Assembly: GCA_036346355.1 (NCBI GenBank)
Contig: CM070591.1
Span: 35,434,392-35,498,391 of the forward strand
Origin: Rhipidocladum racemiflorum
Lineage: Eukaryota; Streptophyta; Magnoliopsida; Poales; Poaceae
Direction: 5' to 3'
Length of the DNA: 64,000 nt
In this document: in pieces, positions 10,538-23,257 of the stretch
Numbering within the stretch: the stretch's first letter is position 1
How the letters are laid out: each line of letters opens with the position of its first letter
Notes under the pieces: model-generated
Database searches by the model: none
What the model saw: only the letters and a program-made list of their open reading frames with translations
What the model was told of the DNA's origin: nothing
Program-made: the position numbers and the translations under genes

Positions 10538-11451
10538 TGACGAGTACCCGTACCATGGGTACCCCCATCAGCCCGAAAACACGAACGGGCTGACCTACCA
10601 CGGCGAAGGCCTAGCATTGCCGAAAGGCACTTGGGCCGCGGAGAGCGAACCCCGACCTATGCAGGACCGACCCTAGACGGTCGGCGGACTCCGATCCCGG
10701 GCGGTCGGCGGGCTCCGACCGCCTAGTATTGAAGCTCACGGTCAGCAAGCTCCACCCGCGCGCGAGCGATAGGGCCACGCCCGGTGTCGAGGCAATTGCC
10801 TTGTGCGCAGCGTCCCCTGGCGTCCGTACCGGGGCAGACGGCTCCTTCCCAAGACTGTCAGAGGAGCCACCGAAGAAGTCAAGCCCCCGTCCCATCGCCT
10901 GGCACACCGCAGAAGAATACGCCATCTCCCGAGGCCAAGGCAAAGTCAAGCGCCATTAAAGCCACCGAGGCTGACAGGAGCACCACGCGATACGTCATCC
11001 AGACAGCACTACGCAAGACGGCTCATCACAGAGCCACCAACCCTGCCTTGGGACGAGCAGGGGTCGGTCGGACAAGACAGAAACCAGATTTCGAGACGCG
11101 CAGGCCCCCTTCCTCGTAGTTTTCCCGAACTCCCATGTAACCTGCCTCCTCCGTCTATATAAGGAGAGGCAGGGCCCGAGAGGGAGGGGCGATGGAAAAA
11201 ACAGTCTTCTAGGTAGTCACAACTCCCTAGCGAAAACACCAGGGGATCGGTCAGCCGACTCCCTGCCTCGCTTGTACTCCTCTTGTTCATCGCCCTAAGA
11301 TCAATACACCCACACCGAGCGAACTAGAGTAGGGACGTTCAGCCCGAACAAGTATACATCATCTGACTCCTTGAGTCGACCATTCGGGGAGAGGGAGCGC
11401 GCGACCCCATCCGACCACAAATTCGTATTGCCGGTGCACGAAACACCGACA
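10538..11451 (+). repeat. 3' LTR of the Tat element, 914 bp
   Basis: It starts TGACGAGTACCCGTACC directly after the polypurine tract and ends ...AACACCGACA, giving TG...CA ends. A TATA box sits two thirds of the way in. Without the 5' LTR the borders rest on these end signals and on the sharp change to AT-richer, unrelated sequence at 11452. Confidence 0.7.
11156..11164 (+). promoter_or_regulatory. LTR core promoter TATA box
   Basis: TATATAAGG in a CCGTC...AGAGG context inside the LTR, typical of plant LTR promoters. Transcription would start about 30 bp downstream. Confidence 0.65.
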
Positions 11452-13078
11452 CCTCCGGACGCGACAACACGGCCGGAGCGAACCAAAATAGCCGGCGTCA
11501 AAAGGCGACGCGTGGCAACGGCTAAACGGTGGCCTAAATATATAAAAAAAATTCCGGAGGATGGGATGGTAAAGGGAGAATGTCTACTGCGTAGAGCGCG
11601 GCTATACGAACTCAACGATATAGGCGGATTTTGCGGCGCCCCTCCGGATTAATCACAAACTGCCGATTAACAGGTTTCGGATCAAAACTTTGGACGGCTA
11701 TAACTTCTAGAATAATGATCGGAACTTAACGAAATTTGACCGAGAGCTAGATGGGACCAAGATGCACACCGTGACGTAGGTGGCTCGAAGAAATACCTTC
11801 TGGAATAGCGGGGAACGCGCGAGGAAGTTTGTCGCTGTTTGAAACGCAGTCTGTTCGCAGTCTGATCGGAGAAAATATTTTGCTGCGCCAAATCCAGAGG
11901 GAAAAACCATGAGGCAGGATGTGCATCACGTAGAGGACATCCCCAGGAGTCTACACAAAAATTTCACGGTCAAACTCGACAAATTGAGGGAGTTATGGCC
12001 TCGGCAAGATTCGAGATTGAAACGGCCATAACTTTTGATCCCGCTGGCCAAATTGGCTGAATTTTGGACAGAAAGCAGATAGTACCTTGTGGCACACCAT
12101 GGCGAAGACGGATCTTGAAAAGAGTCGACGAGCTGCCCGGGACGCGGCTCCAAAGTTCGGCCGGCGTTCGGGCGACGTTCGGGCGACATTGGATGGTTTC
12201 TCGGGTTTGGAGAAGATCCATGGGGTGTGGATGCGTGGGAGAGGCCATGGGAAGGCTATACTGAGTTGGGGTGGCGGCTAGGTCAAGAAAAATCAAGTTT
12301 GGACGCGTTTGGAGCAAAAACGGGCCTTGTAGGCATTTAAACGAACACCTACCGTGCATGAAACGGATTCGGGCTGGCGTGGCCGCGTGTGGGGGCGACA
12401 CGTGGCGGCGGCGGGGGCGTTGGCCTGGCCCAGCGGCTTGGCGGGCCGGCCTGGCGCGGCGCGCGCGCCCGCGCGTGGAGGTGGGCCGAGGCGTGGACGT
12501 GGGCCGGAGGCGGCCTAGCGCGGGGGAGGCGGGAGGCAAGCGGGCTGGCGCGGAAGCAGGCCGGTTGGCGGGGTGGGCCGCGGGCAGGAGAGAGAAGGGA
12601 ATTCGGCCCAAATTCCAAATCCGAATTTTCCGGCAATTTCCGAATAAAAATAATTCCACAAAATCAAATAAATCCTTTGAGGCAATAAAAATACCCGAAA
12701 AATTCTAGAAAAATTCTAGAAAATATTTTGAGGCATTTGGAACTCAAATAAAATATTTTCAACAAAACTTTATATAAACTTTTCCAAATAATTAATTAAT
12801 TTCCATAAAGAACTTAATCCAAATAAATTCCAAATAAATCTAATAAATAGCAAACGAGCTCCGAAAAATCTCAAAAATTACAGAAGAATTTCTTGAAGCA
12901 CAAGGAATCCAAATAAAATTAAATTTATTTTATTTGAGGTTTAGAATAATCAAATTAAATTGTTTTAGCTTTTTAGAAAATTCAAATCAAGTTTTATAAA
13001 CGCGAGAAAATCAACGAAAATTTTTGGGAAGCTAAACTAAACCAAAAATTTTGGAAACCCAAATTTTGGGATGTTACA
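11452..13078 (-). repeat. LTR fragment, family E (related to family B)
   Basis: Read on the minus strand it begins TGTAACATCCCAAAATTTGG at 13078. It then has AT-rich blocks (GTTGAAAATATTTTATTTGAG and repeated GAATTTATTTGG motifs) that match the first 450 bp of the family B LTR in style and partly in sequence. A GC-rich section follows (12,360-12,600). It is cut at 11452 by the Tat insertion. Its right border is followed by CTTCT (13079-13083), then by sequence that belongs to a family A LTR. Open frames here are short and unconvincing. Confidence 0.6.
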
Positions 13079-13452
13079 CTTCTGATGGGGATCTCCTCTA
13101 GAGCAGCAAGGGGGTGGAGAGGGGAGGGAAGAGGTGGTGGCGCCATGGGGGAAGATGGAGAGGAAGGGGAAGGGTGGAGGCGCATAGGGAGGCTAGGGGG
13201 TGGCGGCTAGGGTTGGGAAAGGGAGTTGGGGGCGCACCAAGGGGTGGGGGCCAGATTTGGCTGCCCAAAAGTCCCCCCCCCTTGGGTCCAAACCCTTCCA
13301 CCGGAGGCCCAACTCAACCCCCAAGGCCCAAAGTCCCCCGGAGAGGCCCAAACACTCGAAAATGGCCCAAAAACACGCTATAAACGGCATAACGTAAAGT
13401 TTTAACCTCCATTTTCATATTTTATAAAGTTTTGACCTTCCGTAGTGTCACA
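13079..13452 (-). repeat. Partial 3' LTR of element A1
   Basis: It is nearly identical to 19,590-19,954: the same block around GGGGATCTCCTC, GGTGGTGGCGCCATGGGG, and the terminal TGTGACACTACGGAAGGTCA read on minus. It stops abruptly at 13079, where the family E LTR begins. Confidence 0.85.
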
Positions 13453-13470
13453 TCTTCCCCCCCCCCCTTC
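13453..13470 (-). other. Polypurine tract of element A1
   Basis: On the minus strand GAAGGGGGGGGGGGGAAGA directly precedes the TGTGACA start of the 3' LTR, as expected for a plus-strand primer. Confidence 0.7.
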
Positions 13471-16400
13471 AACTGGATTCGACCCCGAATCCGAGACACG
13501 CCACTTCGCAAACAACCAAATCGAAGGGAGCTATGGTTCACGCCTCAGAACCCGCTTAGAAGCCCCTACGATTTGCTCCACCAAGACTCGAAGCAAGGAG
13601 CTAAGGATCAAAGATCGATGACTCTAAAGATAACTCACATTCAAAACTTGCCAGAATTCTTACTCCACTTTGAAACACCGAGTACAAACATAAGGACTCA
13701 GAACGTCCCAAGCAAAAGGATAACTTCCTAAACTGACAATGAAGGGAAACGGTCTCATATTCGTCATTTTTACGCATTCCTTGGCACTAAAGTGCCCGAT
13801 CCCTTTAACCGATGTTTCTCCTCAGAAGAACATGGCACCAACCTCTAGAACCCTCTTCAGCTCCCACGCACAAAAGCGCTTTCATATCTCAACCTCTCTA
13901 CTGTGGTTCGTCGTATTCTAGACGACGCGAACCAAGCAAGACACAACACTCCAAGACTACCAACTACTTGAACAATCGGCTAACACCTTGCAAAAGATTA
14001 ACCTTTTACATAAGACCAATACCCACCACTACCACCGAAGGAAAAACCTACTTTATAACCAGGGTCCTTAAAACCCGCAAAAACAATATCAACCGAGCAA
14101 TCCACATCGGTTGACACAACTCGCTTAGAGCTCGGCGACAAAAGATCCAATACACTTTGAAAAGGAAAAGCAATTACTAGCAACCACCAAGTGGTCCACT
14201 AATAATTTAATCAACCCTACCGAGGGACACATCAATGACACAAGTCTCCAAGAAGGTTTGAATTGAGTCCTACACAACCTTCCTTTACTCTTCACTTCCA
14301 AACTAGTTACGATCAGCCACTAGCAACGCCTAATATCTTAGGTCTTACAAACCCACATTAGATTCCTCTTGCTAAGAAGGTTTCGCCCTTGCATTCTTCC
14401 TTTCAAAGAATCGGAATAAGGGTACAATCATTGAGTAAGCTCAACCAAGACCCATGAACCCAAAATGATCCACATCCAACAACTCGAACTCCAAAGCGCT
14501 AAAAGCCACATTGGAAAGAGTTCGGCAACAACTAAAGAGTACTCATTTTATTTTTCCTAAGCCAAGATGCAAAGAAAGCTCAGATCTCTTACACCACAAC
14601 CAACATACCAGAAGATATTCTTTCTTACTTCTTGTACTAGAAGGCAATTGAAATCTCGATTCAGGACATGCATGCAGCTTTCCAAGAGCACTCTGGATTA
14701 GTCATATATCCATATATGACTTTCTCAGCGACCTGGCTCAACGACTCTTTTATCATTTAACATCTATAAACGATGTCATGATTACTTTTCACCATTCATT
14801 CATCATGTAACAACACTACCGAATAGTCATTCACAAGACGACTTCTTCCTCTGTATCACATGATTAAAACACAAATATCATCGATGGCTGCGAAATTCAT
14901 ATAAACTATGACGACAACACCAATAACAGAGAAACACCACGTCGTAAAAGAACCCACGTCAATTGAAAAACTAGACTTTACAAAACCTCGCATTTTAACC
15001 ACAATCAACATTTGGAAAAGAACATCGGCTCCAAAGTCAAACATCTGCACACACAACCACCACAAATTTTCTCAAAGAAAAAGGGAAACTCATTTCAAAA
15101 GGGAACACTTCACTAACAAAATCACTTATGAAACATTCATAAAAATCCAGCCTTGTGAAGCATCCGCACACCAGACACATTTTCCAAATAACTCCAACTC
15201 TAGCCAAATAGAGTTACACATCAAGGGCTTAACTCAAAAGTTTCCAACACAACCCATTATGACCATCTGCTTCCTTTTAAGCATTTATTCCAAAGGTAAT
15301 TCAGTGAGAACGCGAAAGAGCGCGATCCACTCAAAGACTTTTGGGTGTCAACTCATACTCACAACACAAACTAAACAAATTCGCCAAAACCAAAGATTGG
15401 CACCAATTTCTACGAGTTTTAGGGAAACTATGAAACACAACATAAAGAACACCCCGACCGAAAACATTTAACCAAGATAGCAAACAACCAAACCAGACCA
15501 AAAGGTTTTAGACACAAGCTCAGCATGAAACCCACCATATCTAGTATTCCACTATACTTACCATTTAAGCATTCAATATACACTATTTACTCATCGAGAA
15601 GCCTCATTATAATTCAACCAAAAGCTACATAACCAATTCTTTCTCTAGTTACCTTTCCCAACATTTATAAATAAAGTTCATGACGATTATCAAAAGACAA
15701 CTAACCAATACTACATCATAATGATCCCCACAGACCAACACCTCATATAACAACGTATTCTCTATTTCAAACATAGTACTTCAACAGATTCTTAAGCATG
15801 ATCAACCTATAATTTTTTTTAATACCATCCATACGTCAATTTCTCGACAACAAAACTTAATCAATAAATGACTTCAACACATAAATGTTATCTCTACAAG
15901 ACAAAATTCGTAAGTATGATTCTAGGACATACATCCATTAAGAATAGAATTCTACATCATGTTAATTATCCATGGTCCACTCCATCACAACATGTTACAG
16001 TAGCCTCCATTTTAACACGGATTTTCAACAATTAATCTAAGCAATTACCACCACTACTAAGTCATCAATATCAATAATTTGCATAATGACCAATCAACAA
16101 CATTGCTTTTAGCTACCCTATACATAGGTTACAAAAAAATTGTCACTACACAACATACTCCAACTATTAAATTAAATTTAATAAGTTAGACCTTCACGAA
16201 GCTCTTACAACCTAATCAAACAACAAAACCTATATCTTTCCAATTGGCCTCGATGCTAGCATTTTAGGAACACGACTGCGTACTATCAAACATGCCAATA
16301 TTTTGCATCAACATGAATAGCAACTCTAATTAACTTCCAAGTTAAAGCCACTAGCCAACACGATTAAATTTCTCTATTAACCCGTTAGATTAGAACATCT

Positions 16401-17727
16401 TTAAACAACCGGCAAGGTTTCTTTAACAATATCAATAATTTACGTCATCTTAATGTTCTAACTATGCATCAGGGTTTAAACTTTAAACATTAACGAGGAT
16501 CATAAGCACTTTTAAAGCAAAGCAACAGATTCTAAGCATGTACATTAACCCATTTAATCATTCTCGCTACAGAGTAAACTACAACACTAGTAGTCTATTT
16601 ATTCTCAAGTTAGAGATAATAATCACATTGAATTGATTCAACTCACAATTTAATTAGCAACACGTCATTCTATAAACCACAGCTCAAGAACAAGAATGAT
16701 CACCGATAAACAATTTCTCCTTTCCAGGCAAAGAGGAAAACAAAACTCCAACAGAAATGCAAGAGAGCTCAACTCTCAAATTTCCAACTCTAATAGCCAA
16801 AACTCTACAAGAAATCTCAAAACCTACAACTTCCAAAAAGGAAGAAAGATGCACTAGGGAAAACCAAATGTTCAACTAAATCTTTTCCGATAGAGATTCA
16901 AACTTAGCTTCCCCCAATCTTAAAGTCTGCACAAGGAGAAACTCCAACACTTTCTTAAATAGGGAGAATAACAACTCCATAAGTTTCCTCCCCAAGACAA
17001 TCCACTGTAATCAACAAAACCGGGTGTCAAGGCAAAAATTGCGACCAAAAGACGCGCAGCATAAAACTCCTCTTCTTAATCTTCACCCAAAGAAGACAAA
17101 ATCCACAACCGCCAAACGAACAATCAGCGAGAATCAAATACCAAACACTTTTCTTTTGATTTAAATCGACTAGAACCAAGGAAACCAACCAAAACCAACC
17201 GTCAGAACGGTCAAGAACATCCGAAGAAAACCACCACCAACTCTTCTATTTGTCTCCAGTCAACTAACCGATCTACGACAGAAAAGGTAAGCACTCTTTC
17301 CCCACAAGGGGTTAATAGTTCTTCGGTGATGGCTTTAACCGGCCATACCGTCAAACCACAACCTTACTATAAACAAAAGGTGACCGAAACCCTTTGGCAC
17401 CACAACCCCACCTTATCCCGTTAACAAGAACAATCCAATCAATTCTCTCAATAACGTAGCAACATACATTATCACATAAAGCATTCAACATCAAGGCTTA
17501 AATATAACATTTAAGCGTAAAGCAACGATACCCATACCCTTTTCTACTGTGCATCCATGTGTGTCAAATTTTAAATTAGTTATTCCACTTACACAAGTTT
17601 TAATGTTGCTATCCTAAGATAAAATTTTAAGTACAACCTAAGTCATGTTTCTAGGTTATTCCACAACAAAATTTTAGTTGACCCTATGGTATTTCACTAG
17701 AATTCATGTTCCAAGGACCTACAGCAC
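13471..17727 (-). other. Interior of element A1, non-coding
   Basis: It is AT-rich with no frame resembling gag, protease, reverse transcriptase or integrase on either strand; the longest open stretch (14908-15471, plus) is low-complexity and unrecognised. It aligns along most of its length with the interior of element A2 (28,914-32,615), for example around 14290/28990 and 16560/31350. The non-coding state is therefore a property of the family, not of one damaged copy. Confidence 0.7.
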
Positions 17728-17739
17728 GCTCTGATACCA
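17728..17739 (-). other. Primer binding site of element A1 (initiator tRNA-Met)
   Basis: The minus strand reads TGGTATCAGAGC two bases inside the 5' LTR. It is complementary to the 3' end of plant initiator tRNA-Met, the common primer of plant LTR elements. Confidence 0.85.
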
Positions 17740-17741
17740 AC

Positions 17742-19954
17742 TGTAACACCCCGGCATGTAGTATGCCCGAATGCTACCAAACATAGACTAAGCTACCTCT
17801 AAATGCCACAATTACATGTAAATTACAGCAAAGGCATGAATGCTAATACCGAAAATTTCGGCAGCATCTCCTTTGTTTTTCCATGAATTGAAGCAACAAC
17901 AATATTAACATGTCAAGATAGCATAATGAACGATAGCAATAACATGATCAATCGGAAATTCAACCACCATACAACTAAGGATATAAGTCTATCCGTCACA
18001 TGTCAAATATGGACAAATCATTAACTCATGACAACCAACGAAACATCAAAACCTCAATTTAGTTCAGTGAATTAACCATCACAACTAAAGGAGAGAACAT
18101 GTCATTGTTTATATGTGTGATGCTAAGTGATGACGTGCGACTAGCTCCCTTTCCCGCATGTCGGTATCATGGTACCTAAGAAAAACACATAAACACAAGC
18201 GTGAGTTCATCACTCAGCAAGTATATTGCAATGGAACAAGAAAAGATACATTCCAATACCTTCATCACCACTTTTCACATACGACATCATACACATCTCA
18301 TATTCATAGTGTAAGCATATCATTGACATCATCATATATCATCATCATATAACATCCTCAGATAATGCAATGCAATGCGATGCACATATCTCCTCGAAAC
18401 TCATACCGGTATGGTTGAGTACACACCCGTCGGTGTGCACCCTCTCCCCCCTTCCATCCCGAAGATGGAGGGTGCCTACTCCTCGCTTCCATACACCGCG
18501 GTGGATCGAATCACGATGTAGGACTTACTCATTGGCTCTCCGGAATAGTCACAACTTTCTCACCGACCTTCCCCGGATTAGTTATGACTTTTTCACCGCC
18601 CGGGCCATGTATAATGCCATGTATGCAAACTTGCCAACATCATAAATAACTTGTACATTAACACATGGCATCATAACATAATAAGAATATTCATCATATC
18701 AATGGCAATCATTAAAGCATGGCATGTGAACATATCATATATTCAATTTCAATCTCAACCAATCTAACAGACTACAACCAGCTACCCATTCCAATACACT
18801 TGCCTCAACCACGGGCGACGGATTGGCGAGAAGTAGAAGGCACTCCCGGGGTCACACCACCTGCACATAGGTACCACACACTCACAATCATGTCCACAAA
18901 ACAGTACGCAAACACCCTTCTTCCCCAACATTGCAAACTACTCGCAAAACCCAAAACAGAGGTTCTGTCCCGCTGGGACAGCAGACTTGCAACGAGCATA
19001 ACTCGGTATCTAAGACTCCAAATCGATTAAACGAGTACGTCCTCGCATAGCTTAGGAAATTTCCTAACTTTTTCTAAGTATACGGAAAAACTGATTCGGA
19101 ATCTAAAGTGGTTTAATCTACATAATACCGTGATCTATTGCAATCACGTCACAGTTTTTGACACGTTCGGTAAAATGAGCATAACTTTCAAACGGCTGGG
19201 TGGAATTTGACGTTCTTTATACCCACTGAAAGGTATTGAAGTTGCCTACAACTTCTTCAACAGGCGGCTGACCAAAATCTGAATCTAAATTGGCGAAAAC
19301 CCAAACCCTAGGTCGACTGCTCAAGTTGCCAGAAACAGAGAACATGGCAAACTCTAGATTCCATCTAATCTACCCAATTACAGCACCAACAATTGATCGA
19401 AAAACATCCAAATACCCTCTAACACAGCCCCTAGACAAACCCCAAGGATTCCCCATGCCATACCTTCGCCCGGCGAACGATGAACACCAAAATCCTTCCT
19501 CCCGGGCTCCCCGATCGTCCTCCTCGCGCCGGAACCACCGGATCTCCTCGTCGCGGGGCCTTCCGATGGAGAGATCAACGGGATGGCAAGGTGGGGATCT
19601 CCTCTTGGGCAGCAAGGGGGGTGGAGAGGGGAGGGGAGAGGTGGTGGCGCCATGGGGGAAGATGGAGAGGAAGGGGAAGGGTGGAGGCGCATGGGGGTGC
19701 TAGGGGGTGGCGGCTAGGGTTGGGAAAGGGAGTTGGGGCGCACCAAGGGGTGGGGGCCAGATTTGGCTGCCCAAAAGTCCCCCCTGGGCCCAAACCCTTC
19801 CACCGGAGGCCCAACTCAACCCCCAAGGCCCAAAGTCCCCCGGAGAGGTCCAAACACCCGAAAATGGCCAAAAAACACGCTATAAATGGCATAACGTAAA
19901 GTTTTAACCTCCATTTTCATATTTTATAAAGTTTTGACCTTCCGTAGTGTCACA
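17742..19954 (-). repeat. 5' LTR of element A1, family A, 2,213 bp
   Basis: Ends are TGTGACACTACGG (at 19954) and ...CGGGGTGTTACA (at 17742), read on minus. Other copies in the window are 19,955-21,794, 25,459-26,409, 32,630-34,644 and 39,923-45,729 (interrupted). Inside lies the exon-like segment ending in a GC donor (about 18,786-18,858) and the acceptor before TACCATGATACC (about 18,165-18,180) that are described for the family A LTR at 19,955. Confidence 0.88.
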
Positions 19955-21794
19955 ACCACCTCCCCACCCTCCTTGCTGCCCCTAGGGGAGTTCTCCACCT
20001 CACCAACCCGAAGATCCATCCGTTGGAGCGCTCCGCAACGAGGAGATCCGGTGGATTTGGAGTGAGGAAGGAGATCGCGCGAACCGCGAGGAGATCCGTT
20101 GGCTTTTCGGTCGTCGGGCGAAGGTTTGGCCACGGGGATCCTTGCGGTTGGACTAGAATCTGTTCTAAGGGTTATTATCATGTGTTTAGATCAATTGGTG
20201 GTGCTGGAATTGAGTAGATTAGATGAAATCTAGAAGTTGCCACGTTCTCTGTTTCGGGCAGCATGAGCAGTCGACCTAGGGTTTGTGTTTTCGCCAATTT
20301 AGATTCGGAATTTGGTCGGCCGCCTATTGAAGAAGTTATATGTAACTTCAATAACTTTCAGTGGGTATAAAGAACGTCAAATTCCGCCCATCCATTTGAA
20401 AGTTATGCTCGTTTTACCGAACGTATTAAAATTTGTGACGTGATTGGAACAGATCACGGTATTATGTAGATTAAACCACTTTAGATTCCGAATCAGTCTT
20501 TCCATATACTTAGAAAAAGTTAGGAAATTTCCTAAGCTACGCGAGGATGTACTCGTTTATTCGATTCGGAGTCTTAGAACCCGAGTTATGCCTTTTGGAA
20601 GGCTGCTGTCCCGACGGGACAGAACCTCTGTTTTTGGGTTTTGCGAGTAGTTTGCGATGTCGGGGTAGAAGAGTGTTTGCGTACTGTTTTGTGGACACTA
20701 TTGTGAGTGTGTGGTACCTATGTACAGGTGGTGTGACCCCGGGAGTGCCTTCTACTTCTCGCCAATCCGTCGCCTGTGGTTGAGGCAAGTGTATTGGAAT
20801 GGGTAGCGGGTTGTAGTTTTCTAGATTGGTTGAGATTGAAGTTGAATATATGATATTTTCACATGCCATGCTTTAATGTTTGCCATTGATATGATGAATA
20901 TGCTTATTATGTTATGATGCCATGTGTTAATGTACAAGTTATTTATGATGTTGGCATGTTTGCATACATGGCATGATACATGGCCCGGGCGGTGAGAAAG
21001 TCATAACTAGTCCAGGGAAGGTCGGTGAGAAAGTTATGACTATTCTGGAGAGCCAATGAGTATGTCCTACATCGTGATTCCATCCACCGCGGTGTGTGGA
21101 AGCGAGGAGTAGGCACCCTCCATCTTCGGGATGGAAAGGGGGAGAGGGTGCACACCGACGGGTGTGTACTCAACCATACCTGTATGAGTTTCCAAGGAGA
21201 CATGTGCATCGCATCGTATTGCATACATAATGATGATGATAATGATATGTGATCCTGAATGAGATGATAGACATGATGTGAGTTGTTGTAGCCTTGTAAT
21301 TGTTCTTTTGTACCATTGCAATATACTTGCTGAGTGATGAACTCACGCTTGTGTTTATATTGATTTTTTTTAGGTACCATGACACCGGCATGTGGGAAAG
21401 GGCATTAGCTACACATCTTCACGTAGTTACAGTCACATTTACCAATTTTGAGTCATGACCATAATAATAGTGCCATGAATCTTGGTGTATGCATTAAATT
21501 GTGTGGTTGTGTCCCTTATTTGCTTAGTTATAGTTTATGGAGTGGTTGGACTTGATATTATTGCCTTATGTTGTTGCTTTCCATTTACATTGCTTCTTTA
21601 GATGTCTTATGATATGATATTCCTTGCCTGTTATTGCTATTGTCTCAAATCATGTTAAAACAAAGGAGATGTTGCCGAAATTTTCGGTTTTAGCATTTGC
21701 TCCTTTGCTGTAATTTGTCTTTATTATTGGTAGTTAGGTGTTGTTTAGCCTATGTTTAGTAGCATTCGGGCATACTAGATGCCGGGGTGTTACA
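19955..21794 (+). repeat. Family A LTR, plus orientation, first part missing
   Basis: It is related in inverted orientation to the adjoining A1 LTR, and ends GATGCCGGGGTGTTACA at 21794. It lacks about the first 300 bp because A1 inserted at ACCAC. It includes a 57-nt exon-like segment (20728-20784) flanked by an acceptor TGTACAG and the GC donor GAG^GCAAGT, and an acceptor after a T-run (TTTTTTTTAG) before TACCATGACACCGG at 21374. Whether it is a solo LTR or belonged to a full element cannot be told, since its left side is outside the window. The next five bases are TTGGA. Confidence 0.8.
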
Positions 21795-22801
21795 TTGGAA
21801 CTTTTTGACATTTGCACGATTAGGTTCCTAGCGACGCTAGGGACCCATTCACGCTAGTCTTGCTGTGTTTCGAGCTCATTTGTTCGAATTCTCCCCCTTT
21901 TTGACCTTACGAACCACAAAAACGACATAAAATCGGATTTCTACTTGAAAAGAGTCCAAACTCGATTTTCTTCAAGGAAATGGAACCTATACGGCACTAG
22001 GGGCCAATACAAACTAGCTTTGCGAGTTTTGGAACTTCGAAACATGAAATTGCCCCGAAGGCCCAAAATGCAGCTTTTCATGAATCTTGCGGATTGAGCT
22101 CCAATTCCAAATCCACCGGTCTTGAAGCTTCTTGGGGACTTGGTGAAGCTTGCTAGCACCTCGATCTTGCTTCTCCTTGCTCCACTTGTGCTTATACCGG
22201 CCGGAAATGGAGCGGGACGGGAGGAGCTCGGGAGTGGAGGGAGGAAGAGGAGGAGGAGAACAAGAGGGAGTGGGAGAGAAGGGAAAAGCGGGAGAGGGGA
22301 GAAGGAGGACCCCCTGGCTCCTTTAAGGCGGGGGAAAGGCGACGTGGGGCGGCACAGTGGCCGTAGGGGGTGGTGACTATGCACGCACATCGCCCACATG
22401 GCGCGTTGGAAAGCTTGGTCCGATAGTACCGCTCGAGTTGGCCGGTACTGCTACTCGCCCGACAGTACCGGGCTTATGCCTGCGGTACTGCGCTCCTGAG
22501 CTGGAAACTCTGGATTTTTCGTGGCTTTGCCTCGGCACTTGACCAAATGCCTTGGGGACTTTTGGAATAGGTTTGGGGATCCTAATGAAGGTTTTGGAAC
22601 TACGGTTTTAGATCTAACTTCTCTGGTTTAGAGTTTCGATCAAAATCGAAACTTGGAGCTTTGAACGGGGAATTCGATCAAACGAAATGACAAAAGGACT
22701 CCGAAAAAAATAACTCTTAATTAAGATCCAAAAACGAATCAGAGCATAATTAAAAACTTAATTAGCTTTATTAAGCTTAATTACAGAACCAGGGTGTTAC
22801 A
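21795..22801 (-). repeat. LTR fragment, family C
   Basis: On the minus strand it starts TGTAACACCCTGGTTCTG at 22801. It has an AT-rich start, then a GC-rich part with a TATA-like CCTTAAAGG near 22325-22333 and a pyrimidine-rich leader (22,200-22,320). The layout is the same as in families B and D. It interrupts the copia gag; the bases after its border are CAAGG (22802-22806). Its other end is cut off by the family A LTR at 21794. Confidence 0.6.
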
Positions 22802-23257
22802 CAAGGCTAAGGGGAACTCAAGTTTTTCCAATCTCCCAATGTAGCCAATAATGTTGATCACATGTGGGCTGATCGGACTGCCTTTAGCCAGTTTATAAGC
22901 AAACAGAAGCTTTGAGATACCATATCTCTCAGCTCTTGCTTGATTCCCAAACATGCCTTTCAAGCCCACAATCATATTGTAAGCATCCTGGTCCTCAAAT
23001 TGCTATTGCAGCTCAGAGTCCATGGTGACAAGCATGAGATAGCTAACCTCTACAGAAGCATTAACATGTTTTTCATACTCAACCTTCAAATTGCAAGGAA
23101 CATTTTCAGCTGGTTCATCAGGAATCGGACTCTCTAGAACATATTCTTTCTTTTCATATTTGAGCCAATCCACAAAATTTGTTCCATTTAGTTTTTCCCT
23201 TTCCAAAACCGATCTCAAAGCAAAACCAGGTGCAACAGTAGGAGTAGTAGGTGCCAT
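22802..23257 (-). pseudogene. Ty1/copia gag, N-terminal part
   Basis: The ATG at 23257 starts MAPTTPTVAPGFALRS. Then LEREKLNGTNFVDW, a hallmark of plant copia Gag (UBN2-type capsid region), is followed by EKKEYVLESPIPDEPAEN and MIVGLKGMFGNQARAERY. A stop (TAG, about 23001-23003) follows SELQ, and the same frame continues as QFEDQDAYNM, so a single substitution is responsible. The frame is cut at 22802 by the family C LTR, removing the rest of the capsid and the zinc knuckle. Gag would form the virus-like particle. Confidence 0.85.

Larger units (their letters stand above)
1..11451 (+). mobile_element. Ty3/gypsy element, Tat/Retand lineage, 5'-truncated by window edge
   Basis: The order is gag end, protease, reverse transcriptase, RNase H, a second RNase H, integrase, a 6-kb spacer with antisense genes, polypurine tract and 3' LTR. 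A second RNase H domain plus extra antisense ORFs between pol and the 3' LTR are known marks of the Tat/Retand branch of plant Ty3/gypsy elements. The 5' LTR and most of gag lie to the left of the window. Two in-frame stops and three frameshifts in pol make it non-autonomous now. The five bases after the LTR (11452-11456, CCTCC) are the predicted target-site copy; its partner should lie left of the window. Confidence 0.9.
13079..19954 (-). mobile_element. Family A LTR element, non-coding, left end missing (element A1)
   Basis: On the minus strand: a complete 5' LTR (19954-17742), primer binding site, a 4.3-kb interior, polypurine tract, and the first 374 bp of the 3' LTR (13452-13079). The rest of the 3' LTR was displaced by the family E insertion. 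The first bases beyond the 5' LTR (ACCAC, 19955-19959) match the equivalent internal site of a family A LTR, showing that it inserted into another family A LTR. The interior has no gag or pol, like the large non-autonomous derivatives (LARDs) known in grasses. Confidence 0.8.

Noticed and set aside
12271..12708. Open frames of 95-145 codons on both strands in a GC-rich stretch
   Set aside because: Low-complexity Arg/Gly/Pro/Ala composition in all frames, inside an LTR; explained by GC bias.
14908..15471. A 187-codon open frame in the A1 interior
   Set aside because: Asn/Thr/Ile/Lys-rich low-complexity protein with no similarity I recognise, and the frame is not kept in the A2 interior.
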